A DNA stretch of 64,000 bases, taken from contig JARZZO010000005.1 of NCBI GenBank assembly GCA_030544215.1, forward strand, positions 76,999,524 through 77,063,523, read 5' to 3'. This stretch comes from Zantedeschia hybrid cultivar. Its lineage: Eukaryota; Streptophyta; Magnoliopsida; Alismatales; Araceae. The position numbers and the translations under genes are program-made. The notes under the pieces were generated by a model, which did no database searches, was not told where the DNA came from, and was given only the letters and a program-made list of their open reading frames with translations. Shown here piece by piece: positions 24,501 to 34,394 of this stretch; position 1 is the stretch's first letter, and the number at the start of each line of letters is the position of its first letter.

Positions 24501-27500
24501 CTTAGTAAATGAATCCAATGTTCTGGAAAATTATGATTCTTCAAAATATGCCATAAATATTCCCTTCTATCATAAGCTTTGTTAAAATCTGGCTTGCATG
24601 CAAATTCTTTCTTCTTACTTTTATGAAGAGCATCTTGCAACTCCTTCCTGGGACAAATTCAACCTGCTGTTCCTCAATAAGCATGGACAAAAATTTACTC
24701 ATTCTCAAACCCTTGATTTTTGCAATGATTTTATAAGACCCATTAAGAAGACTAATAGGTCTGAAGTCCTTTAACTCCAAAGCTTCACTTTTCTTTGATA
24801 TAAGAACTAGAAAGTCTGATTAATGTGTTCAATATTCATTCCCGTCTCAAAAAAAAAAAAGGTTCGCAGCAATAACCAGATCAGTCTTGATAATATCCCA
24901 GAAATTATGATAAAAGAATAGCAGAACCCATCTGGCCCTGGAGTTTTATCTCCCCCAGCCTGAAAACGGTTTTATCTCCCCCAGCCTGAAAACTGCCCTG
25001 GAGTTTTATCTCCCCCAGCCTGAAAACGGTTTTATCTCCCCCAGCCTGAAAACTGCTTCCTTTACTTCCTCCAACACATCCTCTTTGAAGAATGCTATTT
25101 CTTCTTCAGATAACTGAACAGCTATAGGATCTAACGAATCTGGATACCATCTATTTTCTGCCTGAAACAAAGACTAGTAAAAAAAACAATAATTTCGTCA
25201 GCAATCTTACTCTCATCTGTCAACCATTCCTCATTGTTTTTGATGCTCGAGATATATTTTCTTCTTCTTTTGCCATTTGCAACTTCATGGAAATAGGCGG
25301 TATTATTATCTCCTTGAAGCCACATCACTCTTGATTTCTGTTCCACCTAATTTCCTTCTCTTGAAAGGTTTGCAAACTGAATTTTATGATAAGTTAATTC
25401 TAATTTTATGATAAGTTAATTCTTTATGTTGGGCAGGTGACATGATGTTGGTTTGTTGTTTCTTTTCTAGACTTTGAATATTGTCTAACAAATCTGCTTT
25501 GTGCCTGTATCTTTCTTTTCTCCATTTATTTGCCCAAGATTTGATTTCTTTCAGCCTTTTAATTTTGATTGCTAAACATTTTATCTCTTGATAAGCAGAA
25601 GTTAGATTTATCTGTATCTCTTCTACAATTTTTTTGAAGTGTTCATATTCCAACCAAACTTTTTCAAATCTGAAAGGATAACTTTTCTTCTGTCCGTCAT
25701 TATGCCTCAAGACTAAAGCATTATGATCTGATATAGTGCTTGGGTGAGCAGAAAAGTAGCATAAGGAAAGCATCTTCCCATTGACTATTTACTAGAACTC
25801 TGTCAATTCTTGAAAATGAAGGTGTCTCCCTACCATTGCTCCAAGCGAACGTTTGATTATTTAAATGCAGGTCCACTAAACGACAATCTTCAATCCCTTT
25901 ATTAAATTGCTTCATTCCTTTGGTAACCTTAGTTCCTCTATTCTTTTCACCTAGATGCATGACCTCATTGAAATCTCCAACGGTGCACTACAGAAGTTTG
26001 AAACTCTCCTGAACAGCAGTTAATTCTTCCCGCATCAATTGTCGTTCATTGCTACTGCATGGCCCATAAACTGAGGTAAGCATCCAACCTTCATTATGAG
26101 AACTGTTGGTCAGCTTTAGAGAGACAGAAATCTCCTCACGCAACTACTGACCCTTCCACAGGTCTTATTTCCACACTACCAAAATACCTGCTGATAAACC
26201 CATAGCTCTTCTAAATACAAAATCCACCTCCTTCACCTGTGATATTCTTAACCATATCTTCCATAAAAACTTCACCCTTTGACTCTTGCAGGCACATAAT
26301 CTCCACTTTTAATCTCGAAATGAGTTCTCTGACTGCCAAATGTTTGACAGGATCATTTAGACCTCTAATATTCCATATGACCAGAATCATTGTAATGAAA
26401 GAGTTCTCCTTTGATCTTTCCTGACACCCACAGTTGACCAACTAGCTCTTTTATTCTGTTGATCATGGCCTTCTTGCTGAGAGATACTTTTCATTGACCT
26501 TAATGGTATCCTGTTGTTAGAAGACTATACTTTCTCAACTGTCCCAATTTGTTATGCACTTCTATGCTAAGAACAGCTGCCTTTTCTTCTATCATCTCAT
26601 TGCTCCGGTCACCAAATAAATCCTTTCCGTTCCCACTCCCTTTGTTCGAAAAGCCCTTGATCTGAGGAATCCTCGAACATTTATCAGTCGCCGATTGTGC
26701 TTGGTTGTTGATGACGATTGCCACAGGTTCTCAGGAGCGAGGAAGATGGGTAGCAAGTTGTAAAGACTTGCCCCGAATAGAGGAAGATAATCGTGGAGAG
26801 ATCTCCTCCCAACGGCATCCTTCATCTTCTCCACAGGAGGTTACCGATGCTAGAATCTTTGCACCATCATCTCTGCCCTCATCACCACCATCTTTGTTGG
26901 CCCCAGCTGCATCAACATCCTCCCTGCCATCGTCGCTGTTGGGCTCGCCTCCTACGCAAGCATTAGGTCTTCTCCTCCTTCCCCAGCTGCATCCCAAGAC
27001 ATCTGTAAAGGTCCTTTTTTCTCTGAACCCTCTGATAGACCTTAGCAAAACCACCAGATCTGCCCTTTTTAATCTCTTTGCTCAAGCCATCAACAACCTG
27101 CAAAACCAGCATCAAAATAGTATGCCTCCATAACATATCCGCAGAAATGACTACTTTACCCTCCAAAAAAATCCTCTTTTTCTGTTTGATCATGGACACT
27201 TTAGCAATGGTTCAGGATGAGTCCAGCCTTCATGACACATCCTCTCCTTCCCTTGTCCATTTTCTCTGCTAACCCTAGTAGCTCTGTAATCCTTGTAAGC
27301 TTTAACTACCTCTGCATATGTCCAGTCCCTACCACTGGATAAATTTTCAAAACTAATACACACCCAAAAACATCTTGTACCCCATTGGACAGGGAATTCC
27401 AGATCAGATTGGTCGGCCGGATCGGGACCCACCGATCCCAATCTGAATCAGTCTCGGATCGGCCAAAAGTGACCCAAATTGGCCAGGATCGGCCGATTCC

Positions 27501-30304
27501 AGCTGGATCGGCACCGGCCCGACCCCAATCCGAATCAGCCGATCCAGATCGGGATCGGCCGATCCTGCCTTCCATGCATTGAACCTTGATCTGACTGGGA
27601 CTTAATTTTTCATCATCTACTTCCACTAAGCATCTAGCGAAACCAATAAACTCCATGCATGGTGCCATCACAAATTTTTCTGAGAGAGCCAAAAGATGAA
27701 ACAACAGATTTAAAAGCATCCACATCCCTTAAAGGCTAAGGAAGTCCATGTAATCAACACCAAATCAGTTTGCCTTTACTTGTTGCCATCATGTCGCATT
27801 CTGTACTCCAACGTGACCAGACAACATCGCCCCGAATCTTCCTTCTCAAGAGCATATTTTTGATGTTGGTAGATGGGGCCGCCCATAGCAAGCTTCCAAT
27901 TTCCCACCTCTGGCCATTGTCTCTGAAGATCTGATTGAATTTCTTCAATATTCAAATAACCTCCTGTTCTTACTCCTATGAGACTTCCACGAAAACTCCA
28001 CATGGTTTTTCTGATAAGCACTAAACCACGGAACTTTGATAACATGATTCTTTGATGAATCATTGAAAACTTCAACATATTTCAAATCAATCCCTCCTCA
28101 TGCAATGTACAGGGATAACTCTGATGACCTACCCTCCTGCACTTCCAACAAACCACCCCATTCCTGCACTGTTTGATGTGATGATCTGAAGCCAAACATC
28201 TAAAGCATCTGTTATGAAGTATTCCACCATTATCTGGCCCATTCGATGCTTTTGGACCTCCTGAGAAGAGCCTCTGTTCCACCCGCTGCTGCTCTCCTGT
28301 ATTTCCCTTGTAGCTCTGCCGCCTTCCACTTTGGTACAAGTTGCTCCATTTGGATTAACAGATGCAATAAAACCCTCCTGGAAAATGCCATCATTCTCTT
28401 TGCCCTGACCACACTCATCCCTCTCTCCGCTCTCCATCAGGAGCCATCCGCCACCTGGAGCAGCTAAAGGGAACCAGCAGTGGTGGCAATGCCCCAGGTG
28501 ATGTAGCAAATGGGATTCAGTTTACTGAACGAGTTTATTACGTTGATCAAGTGCTCAGCCATTATTTCTTGACCAGCAAGTGTAGGAAATAAAATGTTAG
28601 AACGAATCACAATATTTCAGCCGTAGTCAAGGTGGAATGAGTTGATATAGTGGCTCCTTGCTTATACAATACCTACCTAAATGACACTATAAATTGTGAT
28701 TCCTTATAATTTCAAATCAATATTATCTTTTTTTTATTAGATCCAGAAAGGACAAAACAATAAAACAATCCACAAAAAATGCTACTCTAGAATAACACGA
28801 TGTATAGAATGATGAATATAGATGGTGTACTATGTCTTAATGTATATTGCCTCAAGCTTGCAAATAGCAGAATTAGCTAATGAAACACCAGTCAGGTTTA
28901 AAGCACCTGTAACAGCTAAATCTGGTAATCGACTTCTCAATTGTGCCCATCAAAGTCCATTTTGTACAATACTGCCAACTGTTAGCCATATTCCTGCTCA
29001 ATCTTTTAATATACAGAAACTTAGGAAGATCTTAAATGCAAAACTGCAGCGATGACCAATAGCCAGTGCATATAATATAAAACTGAAATACATCTGCCAA
29101 GATTTTGTTTAAGCACTCTGCTAGACTGTGTAAGCATTCCTTAAAGAGATGAAAAGATCAATATTTAATATCATGATAGGAACAACAAATAAATAAAAAG
29201 CAGCATAATCCAACTTGATGGAATCGTCACATTTGACTTTAGGAAATATAAGAACAAACCAATTTAGAACACAAAATGTATAAATAGTGAACATGGTTGT
29301 GGTTTTTGGGCATGATATATAGTCTTGACCTCAAACATGTAGGGGTAATTTTCAAGTAGAAGGGAAATTGTTGGGCTCACCATGGAGTGTAAAGGGCGAG
29401 TTCAGACTTCACTGGATATTTGATTTTGTGAGTGGGAGCCTAAAAGAGACCAGGTTATATGTAGACCACTCTATGCAGGCAAGAAACTACCTGATAAACT
29501 TGTTCCCGAGGAGGAATACTGGGATGCTCTCAGCAGTTCATGTGGGGAGACTGAGGTTTTAGATGTGGCTGAAGCTGGAGGCAGTTATGGATGTATCTTG
29601 GCCTCGATGAGGCATAGGTTTACACCAAGGATGGGTTGTCCATTACAGAAGTCCACCAACATGGCCGTATTCTGCCAAGCAGTTGAACTCCACATCCTGT
29701 AGGAGATCTTTGAGGGTCATCAAAACCCAATGGGATGGGTGGCATGAGGGTCCTCACTCCTTACCATCCTGCAAATACCTTTTTCATTGCGGTTGCCAGA
29801 CAGATCAACTCAACCAAGGAATTTCCTGTCATGATGCAGATCTGATGAACGAGAGACACTTCACATTCCCCATTCCCTGGCAACTTCTTACTTCACCCAA
29901 CAAGATTCTGGTAGATGGGTGCTCCAACCTCCAGAAGACCCCAGGTGCTCGTTCAGATGGCCAATCGGATTTGTCACATCTGGATTTGTTCGTGGAAGGT
30001 ATTGCATTCCCTATCTCCATCTATATGCCTGCTGCTGAATATGGAGCGGACCTTCTGTTCCCTTCTCCTTGCTTGACTCTTGTTACTAATGTCATTGATT
30101 TTGCTGTGCAGTGCAAAACCTGTGGCGATAGCTGTGTGTGAAGTTACGTTGCTTGCTCAGCTAAGAGAACAGCAGTGGAGTGAGATGCGGGGGAAAGGGA
30201 GGCCTGAGATTTTTGTGCTTGTTAGAAACATGAGGTCTACGGCTTACCGGCTTTCCTATGCTACTATTGTTCTAGAACAGGAGGATGACATGGAATTTAT
30301 GTGA
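12065..30304 (+). CDS. POP1: POP1, large subunit of RNase P / RNase MRP (complete, 10 exons)
   Basis: POP1 is the largest protein of nuclear RNase P and MRP, which mature tRNA 5' ends and cut pre-rRNA. Exons: 12065-12540, 15738-15834, 16154-16261, 16349-16567, 18281-18399, 18492-19115, 19746-19854, 19929-20536, 29840-29998 and 30112-30304. They total 2712 nt (903 aa plus stop), with no internal stop and matching phase at every junction. The POP1 N-terminal block has RTHLWHAKRFTM at residues 133-144 and GRGRGSRAVL after it. The POPLD block, with LPLSWVKSFW and GLRERRWIASDGG, lies near residues 548-590. The C-terminal RWPIGFVTSGFVRGS is near 826-840. Basic clusters at 58-61, 77-80 and 101-116 could be nuclear localisation or RNA-binding signals. 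The protein is somewhat longer than Arabidopsis POP1. Family, completeness and splice sites are firm. The transcription start is not known. Confidence 0.95.
13539..15545. mobile_element. MITE in POP1 intron 1, split by an L1
   Basis: The terminal inverted repeats begin GGAGGGGTCC at 13539 and, read on -, GGAGAGTTCC from 15545. After removal of the L1 at 13581-15198, the left arm continues at 15207 (GCCTACTCAAAAGATACT..GAATTCTATTTT) and still matches the right arm (GCTACTCTAAAAATACTT..GAATTCTATTTT). Each inverted repeat is thus over 90 bp and the original element was about 380 bp. No coding content. The superfamily is not assigned. Confidence 0.8.
13581..15198 (+). mobile_element. 5'-truncated L1 LINE fragment
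   Basis: Sense-strand remnants of the C-terminal part of an L1 ORF2 are visible: LARWKGRLLSL-like sequence at about 13795, then WKGSGEAST and an IxDFNxALLSKWLW-type motif near 14060. All are broken by stops and shifts. The 3' end has an A-run (15191-15198). ATGGTGCC at 13573-13580 and 15199-15206 is the target duplication, cut into the left arm of the MITE above. Confidence 0.85.
15547..15640. repeat. compound microsatellite TATA / GCATAT / CACATG / ACGTAC
   Basis: Successive short tandem motifs (ATATGC, ATGCAC, ACGTAC) form an alternating purine-pyrimidine tract of about 90 bp immediately after the MITE right end, about 100 bp upstream of POP1 exon 2. Such tracts can adopt Z-DNA. Confidence 0.85.
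15738..15834 (+). CDS. POP1: POP1 exon 2 (GC donor)
   Basis: Completes GRGRGSRAVLKRL and ends in LEGPE. The exon ends GGTCCAGAG and is followed by GCAAGC, a GC-AG intron donor. Exon 3 (DSLLAVLRMVL) joins directly, as in other plant POP1 proteins (LEGPE-[DG]SLL). There is no usable GT donor at this point. Confidence 0.93.
16154..16261 (+). CDS. POP1: POP1 exon 3
   Basis: 36 codons in phase 0, from DSLLAVLRM to YYESAM. Acceptor TTCTCAG, donor ATG/GTTGGT. Confidence 0.93.
16349..16567 (+). CDS. POP1: POP1 exon 4
   Basis: 73 codons in phase 0. Contains PISQVIAPVLYMW and RQLWIWVHAAAFSEGF, the conserved POP1 segment before the central spacer. Acceptor CATTCAG, donor CAG/GTATCT. Confidence 0.95.
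16827..17150. repeat. old GATC-rich dispersed repeat in POP1 intron 4
   Basis: Repeated short motifs of the type GATCAAC, GATCCA, AATCGGCCC and TCAGATCAGGATTG occur in both orientations. The texture resembles the better-kept GATCGGCC repeats at 27386 and 50590, but the copy is too diverged for certain family assignment. Confidence 0.3.
18281..18399 (+). CDS. POP1: POP1 exon 5
   Basis: 39 codons plus two bases: MNEDGVSLRCVSLKGKLAKL to LQKILHPAF. Acceptor CATAACAG, donor TTCAA/GTGAGT. Confidence 0.94.
18492..19115 (+). CDS. POP1: POP1 exon 6
   Basis: Encodes the variable acidic and serine-rich linker between the N-terminal POP1 block and POPLD, ending in an HNNQMKPHQG-type sequence. It contains LTRENILSLWSKPEEYG, matching the plant linker. 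The split codons at both ends restore K and G. Donor CAAGG/GTAATT. Confidence 0.93.
19746..19854 (+). CDS. POP1: POP1 exon 7 (POPLD start)
   Basis: One base plus 36 codons: WSIILPLSWVKSFW to RERRWIASD. This is the diagnostic first half of the POPLD domain. Acceptor GTCACAG, donor GAT/GTGAGT. Confidence 0.95.
19929..20536 (+). CDS. POP1: POP1 exon 8
   Basis: Starts GGIPCFPFDFPDC, completing POPLD. Later it has RPPRIPIPPPWD and EGIFEEGAIVCAP, ending in LLLASR. Donor ATCCAG/GTCAGT begins the 9303-bp intron 8 (20537-29839). Confidence 0.95.
20745..21330 (+). mobile_element. RTE-type LINE, 3' remnant
   Basis: Broken sense frames read YLRSIIQENG, then RPAMLYGSEC-type and RMRWFGHI sequence, and AFDRLR near the end, with a (GAT)n tail at 21310-21330. 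This is the reverse transcriptase C-terminal region and microsatellite-like tail of plant RTE LINEs. It is heavily truncated at its 5' end and full of stops. Confidence 0.8.
22233..23430 (-). mobile_element. nested, 5'-truncated L1 fragment
   Basis: Begins on the low side with a T-run (A-tail on -). On - it encodes DFNLAL-type sequence near 23380, then PIGRLPTADRLLRFGCNV and CSLCGEVDESLDHIFVEC near 22750-22690, a zf-RVT region clearly different from that of the host L1. It interrupts the host L1 between its post-RT segment (FWYDRWAGQVKDKFP near 23500) and its own zf-RVT at about 21850. Confidence 0.78.
24940..25052. repeat. nested tandem repeat inside the L1 reverse transcriptase
   Basis: A 60-bp unit is present twice, and a shorter unit (GTTTTATCTCCCCCAGCCTG) four times. 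It lies in the early RT region, where FRLGEDKTPGPDG-like sequence would be. It looks like replication slippage after insertion. Confidence 0.9.
26500..28509 (-). pseudogene. L1 ORF1, zinc-knuckle RNA-binding protein, decayed
   Basis: On - two CCHC-like knuckles are seen, CFRCLASDHHIKQC and CWKCRRVGHQSYPC (about 28240-28120). A DUF4283-like stretch follows, with EIQSDLQRQWPEVGNWKL near 27930 (ORF1 RNA-binding region of plant L1s), then a low-complexity serine/alanine/aspartate-rich tail near 27050-26730. The frame is broken several times and interrupted at 27386-27600 by a GATCGG-rich repeat. Confidence 0.7.
27386..27600 (+). repeat. GATCGG-rich dispersed repeat, copy 1
   Basis: Starts near GGGAATTCCAGATC and is made of overlapping GATCGG, CGGCCGATCC and CCGATCCCAATC motifs. 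It shares order and sequence with 50590-50768 read on -: GGAATTCCA, then ACCCACCGATC, then AATCTGAATC or its equivalent. It sits inside L1 ORF1, so it arrived after the L1. Confidence 0.65.
28510..29839 (+). other. remaining 3' part of POP1 intron 8
   Basis: A/T-rich up to about 29360, then more balanced. An open frame near 29433-29685 shows no domain I recognise and is not needed for POP1, because exon 8 joins exon 9 exactly. Treated as intron. Confidence 0.6.
29840..29998 (+). CDS. POP1: POP1 exon 9
   Basis: Acceptor ATGCAG/A. With exon 8 it gives LLLASR-SDERETLHIPHSL, then SYFTQQDSGRWVLQPPEDP and RWPIGFVTSGFVRG. This matches the plant POP1 C-terminal block. Donor GGAAG/GTATTG. Confidence 0.96.
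30112..30304 (+). CDS. POP1: POP1 exon 10 (C-terminus)
   Basis: Completes GS-AKPVAIAVCEVTLLAQL and continues through IFVLVRNMRSTAYRLS to IVLEQEDDMEFM and a TGA stop. Acceptor GTGCAG/T. It matches the conserved C-terminal end of POP1. Confidence 0.96.
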
Positions 30305-32514
30305 CTTGTGTTTACCAGTATTGTTGATATAAATTGGTCCTCAAGTGTACTAGTGTTCATATTAATTTGGACGATAAACATAACTGAGGATAGGTTGGTG
30401 ACCAGAGATGATAATTCGTCACTGATCTCTAATTAAAAGGAGCTCGGACAAGCCAAACGTCTGTGGCCATTTGTCATTAGCCCATTCACCACACCCTGGT
30501 GCAAGGACAGGATCTTCTGACCCTCATTGTTTTGGGTTCAAGTGTGCCCCCACATATAAGAGTAGGTGAATTAGTCATTTGGTTAGAAAAAAAAAAAGAG
30601 GCAAAGTATCAAGTTCACTGCTGGTCCTTATGAAAAGAGGGTACAGCTGAGTACAGAGAAAGAAATCCAGAAGATCTTATTCTTAGTGAAGACTCAGTGG
30701 CACCTTAGCAGTAGACCTTAGCATAAAGAGGATGGATAAATATTATTAGATCAGAATTTTTTGAGTTTGACCCTAGTCGCATATATCTGTTAGAATTTGA
30801 CATTATTGAAGATAAAAATATTTGTGTACTAATAAATAATAATTTATATAAATATCTCAAAAATAAAATAAGTATCTTAATATAGGAAGAAGAAACTTAA
30901 AATTCACATAAACTACATTTGGCGCTCTTTCATGTTACCAATTTTTCTATAATTTTTTTAATACGAGTAACTAATTTGCAACAAGTTCATATGCAGGGAA
31001 AAAATTATCAAACTCAAGCTCACTTGAGCTTGGCCTTGAGCTTGGCCTTGAGCTGCCTAATTTTCTATCGGATATTTGTAAAATGGGGAAAAGATCTTTA
31101 TCAGCCCAATTCATGCCATCACGTTGAGGTTGGTACATCTTGGGGATTGGATGGATATCCCTACGTAACTATGGCTGGTGTGGGTACGGTAAATATTATT
31201 TTTATTATACTAGTATAAAGAATGAAATATCTTTTTCCCTTTTTTTAGCAATGAAGGATGAAATAGCAACTATAAAAAAACTGAAAAGGATGATCGGGAT
31301 AACTATATCCTAAAGATAAGGTAATAATATTTAAATAAAAATAGAACAATATAAAAATTAAAGTCGTCAAAGAAGTTTCTTTTGTGTAATGTCAAAGTTG
31401 AAAAACAAAAGACATTATGTGATATGCATTCAACTCAAAAAACAAAAGACATGTACTTTGCGATCTATTTTTAATAGGAAAGTGAGTTTTAAAAGAATGA
31501 AAAAATTCTAGGTGACCATCAAATGATATAGAATATGATAACAATAGTTAAAGAAATAAATAAGTGAGAAAAAAATTCACAATCATCACGAGGTTATCTT
31601 TTGTAGGTTTTCACCACAGAAGATCGGAAGATGAGCGTTGTATAATCTTGTATGAGCAGGTTAACAAAAAAAGAATAAAATAATGACAACTAGCCCATAA
31701 AGAAAAAGTAATAATAGTCAAATAAAAATTTAAAAATAATAATAATGCATATCATTGACATGCTCGCAGAACAAAAAATCAGAAAGCAACTCAGAAGAAA
31801 TTAATAGATATTTTTACCAAAATAATTTCCAGGGAAGATGAGGATAAGCATATCTCACAAACTCTGTGCAGATACGGCTGCACAACCATAACACAACGGA
31901 TTTTTGAATAAAAAATATGGATTTAAGCTAAACAAGCTTTCAAGATGTCATAAGAAGTATGTGTGTTGTCTGTTGATTTCTTAAGGGCCTTGGGCACATG
32001 AGCCTATAAATTTTATATGTGAGGGTAATTGGAAGTTTTTTTTTTCATCCTTCGTCTAATCTTCTACCGCTATTCTGTTTCTTAATTGGACAAAAGAATA
32101 GGAAAAAATAAAGAAAAGAGGGTGGAGAGGAGGGCACGTCTGAGGTGGCAGCATGATGGGAGATGATGGGGCTTTGGAGGAGGATGTAGAGAAGAAGAAG
32201 GGGAGTGTGGAGGGCATACCTACTGGTCGGGGATGACCGTACATGTTGTGCCTCCTCTTCGCCTCTCCTTCCAACCGAGTCTACAGTAGTGCCCTTGCGA
32301 AGCCTTATTCCCCCACCCAACAGAGCACTTCGTAGCAGGGTTGCGTTTCACAATACTTCCGAAAGATCAAGAGATAGAGGGAGAGGAAGAAAGGGCACGG
32401 CCAATGGAGGGAAAGGAAGGGAGGAAGAGAAAGTAAGGGCACGGCCAGTGGAGGGAAAGGAAAAAAGGAAGGAAGGAAAAGAAAAAGAAAAAAAACGAGA
32501 ATGCCTTTTCTTTG
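30305..32514. other. POP1 3' flank and intergenic
   Basis: Mostly A/T-rich, containing the POP1 3' UTR, whose end I cannot place. A segment at about 30490-30600, with GGTTCAAGTGTGCC and an A-run, could be a SINE remnant, but this is weak. 32330-32500 is a purine-rich GGAAGG/GAAAGG tract. Confidence 0.45.
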
Positions 32515-33418
32515 TGATGTAGACTGGATCTATCACGATCGGGTTCCGAAGCTGGAACTCGAAGTTTGGATCCGGAGCTGGGTCGGATCGGTGAAGAGGC
32601 CCGACGGGGATCCGGAAGGCGACGGAGGCGGAGGCGAAGCCGAAGGTCCGAGGCCGAGGCTGGCTCGGTCGGATGCTGGCTCGTCTCCGGATGGCGGGGC
32701 AGAGGCTCCTCCGGCGTAGCGCGAAGCTGAAGCCGAGGGTAGCTCGGTCGGAGGCTGGCTTGCCTTCGGAATGTGGGGCCGAAGCTCCTCCGGGCGGCGC
32801 GAAGCCGAGTCTCCTCCGGTTGATGAGCAGCCGGCGGATGGCATTGAGACTGATGGGAGAAGTCCGAGGTCGGCAGCCGAGACCGACTCGGGGAGGTCGG
32901 CGATGATTCGAACCGAGCCCCTGCATGAGGGAAAGAAGAAGAAGAAACCGGTCAGCAGGAGTCCCCGGGTTCGGCCCTAGGGAACCCCCTCCGACGGTCA
33001 AGTTAGCTTCTGAAGATGATTCGATTCAGGAAGCAAAGAGTAGCTTTAAAGCTTTTGAACCGTAGTCCTTGGGGTCACGAAGACATACCTTTGGCTATAA
33101 ATAGCGGGGTATTTATAGCGGAGGATAGCGGAGGGTTAACGGTGGCAGCTGATATAGGACTATGTCCGGACTTATTGATAAACCGCCATAGTGCCTAGTC
33201 CTCCACCAGAGTGGGCCGGACACGGTTATTGGGCCGAAGGGGGTTGGGCCGCTGATGGGCCGGAGCCTGCTGGGCCGAGGACTACTGTGCCGCTTACGGG
33301 CCGAAGGCTGCTGGGCCGCTGATGGGCCAAAGGCTCCCTGAGGGCCTTGTAGTGCTGCTGCTGGACTGAATTGGGTTTGGGCTTGTTTTAATGGGCCGAA
33401 TCGGATTCTGTCTCATCA
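32515..33418 (-). mobile_element. solo LTR, family A, copy 4 (904 bp)
   Basis: Same TGATGTAGACTGG start and CTCATCA end as the three copies at 6.2-9.2 kb, with the perfect 5-bp duplication CTTTG (32510-32514 and 33419-33423). It has the same internal order of GC-rich segment, GGTCAAGTTAGCTTC and TATAAATAGCGGGG as copy 3. No internal region remains. Confidence 0.9.
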
Positions 33419-33423
33419 CTTTG

Positions 33424-33693
33424 TAAATTTCAATGTGACAAAATTAAACATTGTCGAAGATAAATTTTTTGTGACAATTTTTATTGTTACAAATGACTAA
33501 TAGTCACGTAGTTTCCAATTGCATATGACAACAATTAAGTTTGTTACAAATATCTAGATCATACGTGATGATATTTTTAGCTGTCACAAAATTTTACTAT
33601 CTTTTGTGGTGACTAACTTGCCGTCACATGTTTAAGTGATATTTTTTAATGGTCATAAATAAAATTTCACAAATAAACTTTTTTCTTGTAGTG
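33424..33693 (+). mobile_element. CACTA-type transposon terminus
   Basis: Ends TTTTCTTGTAGTG at 33681-33693, the reverse complement of the CACTACAAGAAAA terminus of plant CACTA elements. The 260 bp before it hold subterminal repeats in both orientations (TGTGACAA, GTCACAAA). The matching left end is not seen. The solo LTR at 32515 may have landed inside or next to it. Confidence 0.6.
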
Positions 33694-34201
33694 CATCCAA
33701 TCATCTAGTTCTCACAATGAGGATTTGTAATTTTATGGATAAAAGAACGGCTTACAACATGAAGGAAGAAAGTAGTCAAGGGGTCCTCAGGTCATCTTGA
33801 GGGAGAGCCGTCAGACACTTAAATCAACCGGTGCCAAAGAAGAAGAGATTTTAAGGGTTTTGGGTGGCAGAGTGATTGTACCTATGGACAGTCACCTTCC
33901 CCTTATTTAAAGAAGAGGATTGTGCATCAGTAATGGAAGGTCCTTGTCCCACATGCAGGTCATGATTCCTTTGGAGACCGCGGTTTCCCTCAATGGGGTT
34001 GTGATCCCACGATTCTCACTCCTTAATGGGGTGAGTGAAGTATTACTTCCCATGATTAGAAATGCGTTGCCTTAATGGTGGGCATAATTGCCTTGGTTTG
34101 AATTCCCCTTATTCTCCCTTATTCTTCTCCTATTCTCCTATTCCCCTTATTCTTCTCCCTTATTAATTTATTATAGTTGTTGAGTCTTAAGAGGGCTCAA
34201 C

Positions 34202-34372
34202 TAGGGGCGTCAATGGGATGGGCTGGGCCAAGCCCGACTGTAACCCACTTAAAGCCCGAATTATAGAAGGTAGGCCTGGCCCGGGCCCAGCCTGCATATT
34301 AACTTGGCCCGGCTCGACCCAGCCCGCACTAACCTAGGCCAGATTGGCCCAGCCCGGCCCGCATCTTTATAC
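34202..34372. repeat. GGGCC/GCCCGG-rich dispersed repeat
   Basis: Starts near GGGGCGTCAATGGGATGGGC and repeats GGCCCGGC, GCCCGAC and CCAGCCCG motifs in both orientations. This is a common type of plant dispersed repeat. It lies just before the histone deacetylase fragment. Confidence 0.45.
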
Positions 34373-34394
34373 TTTGTCGTTCTCTTCCTCGTAG

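Larger units (their letters stand above)
21669..26441 (-). pseudogene. L1 ORF2: endonuclease and reverse transcriptase, decayed
   Basis: Endonuclease starts with ILVIWNIRGLNDPVK and MCLQESKGEVF (26441-26270) and continues to about 25384. Reverse transcriptase follows at 25346-23885, with FRPISLLNGSYKIIAK near 24770, LQYADDTLLVMEG near 24280 and GRIIMINVVLSSIP near 23950. The terminal zf-RVT-type cysteine region (CSLCASADEDIDHSMFQC) is near 21850. The frame is interrupted repeatedly and by the nested L1, so no product is expected. Confidence 0.85.
21361..28503 (-). mobile_element. near full-length L1 LINE in POP1 intron 8
   Basis: Antisense to POP1. On - the order is a zinc-knuckle ORF1, an APE-type endonuclease, reverse transcriptase with YADD, and a terminal zinc-binding region, ending in an A-tail seen as the T-run at 21361-21370. 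AGCAAAT occurs on both flanks (about 21349-21356 and 28504-28510) and could be the target duplication, imperfectly kept. The copy is inactive, with many stops and shifts, and holds a second L1 (22233-23430) and a GATCGG-rich repeat. Confidence 0.82.

Noticed and set aside
29433..29685. Open frame of about 84 codons just before POP1 exon 9 (RPLYAGKKLPDKLVPEEEYW)
   Set aside because: I first took it for a POP1 exon. Exon 8 joins exon 9 exactly without it, and including it would add a stop, so it is treated as intron.
30490..30600. Possible third SINE
   Set aside because: Box B-like GGTTCAAGTGTGCC and an A-run are present, but box A and the family-specific 3' end are not convincing.
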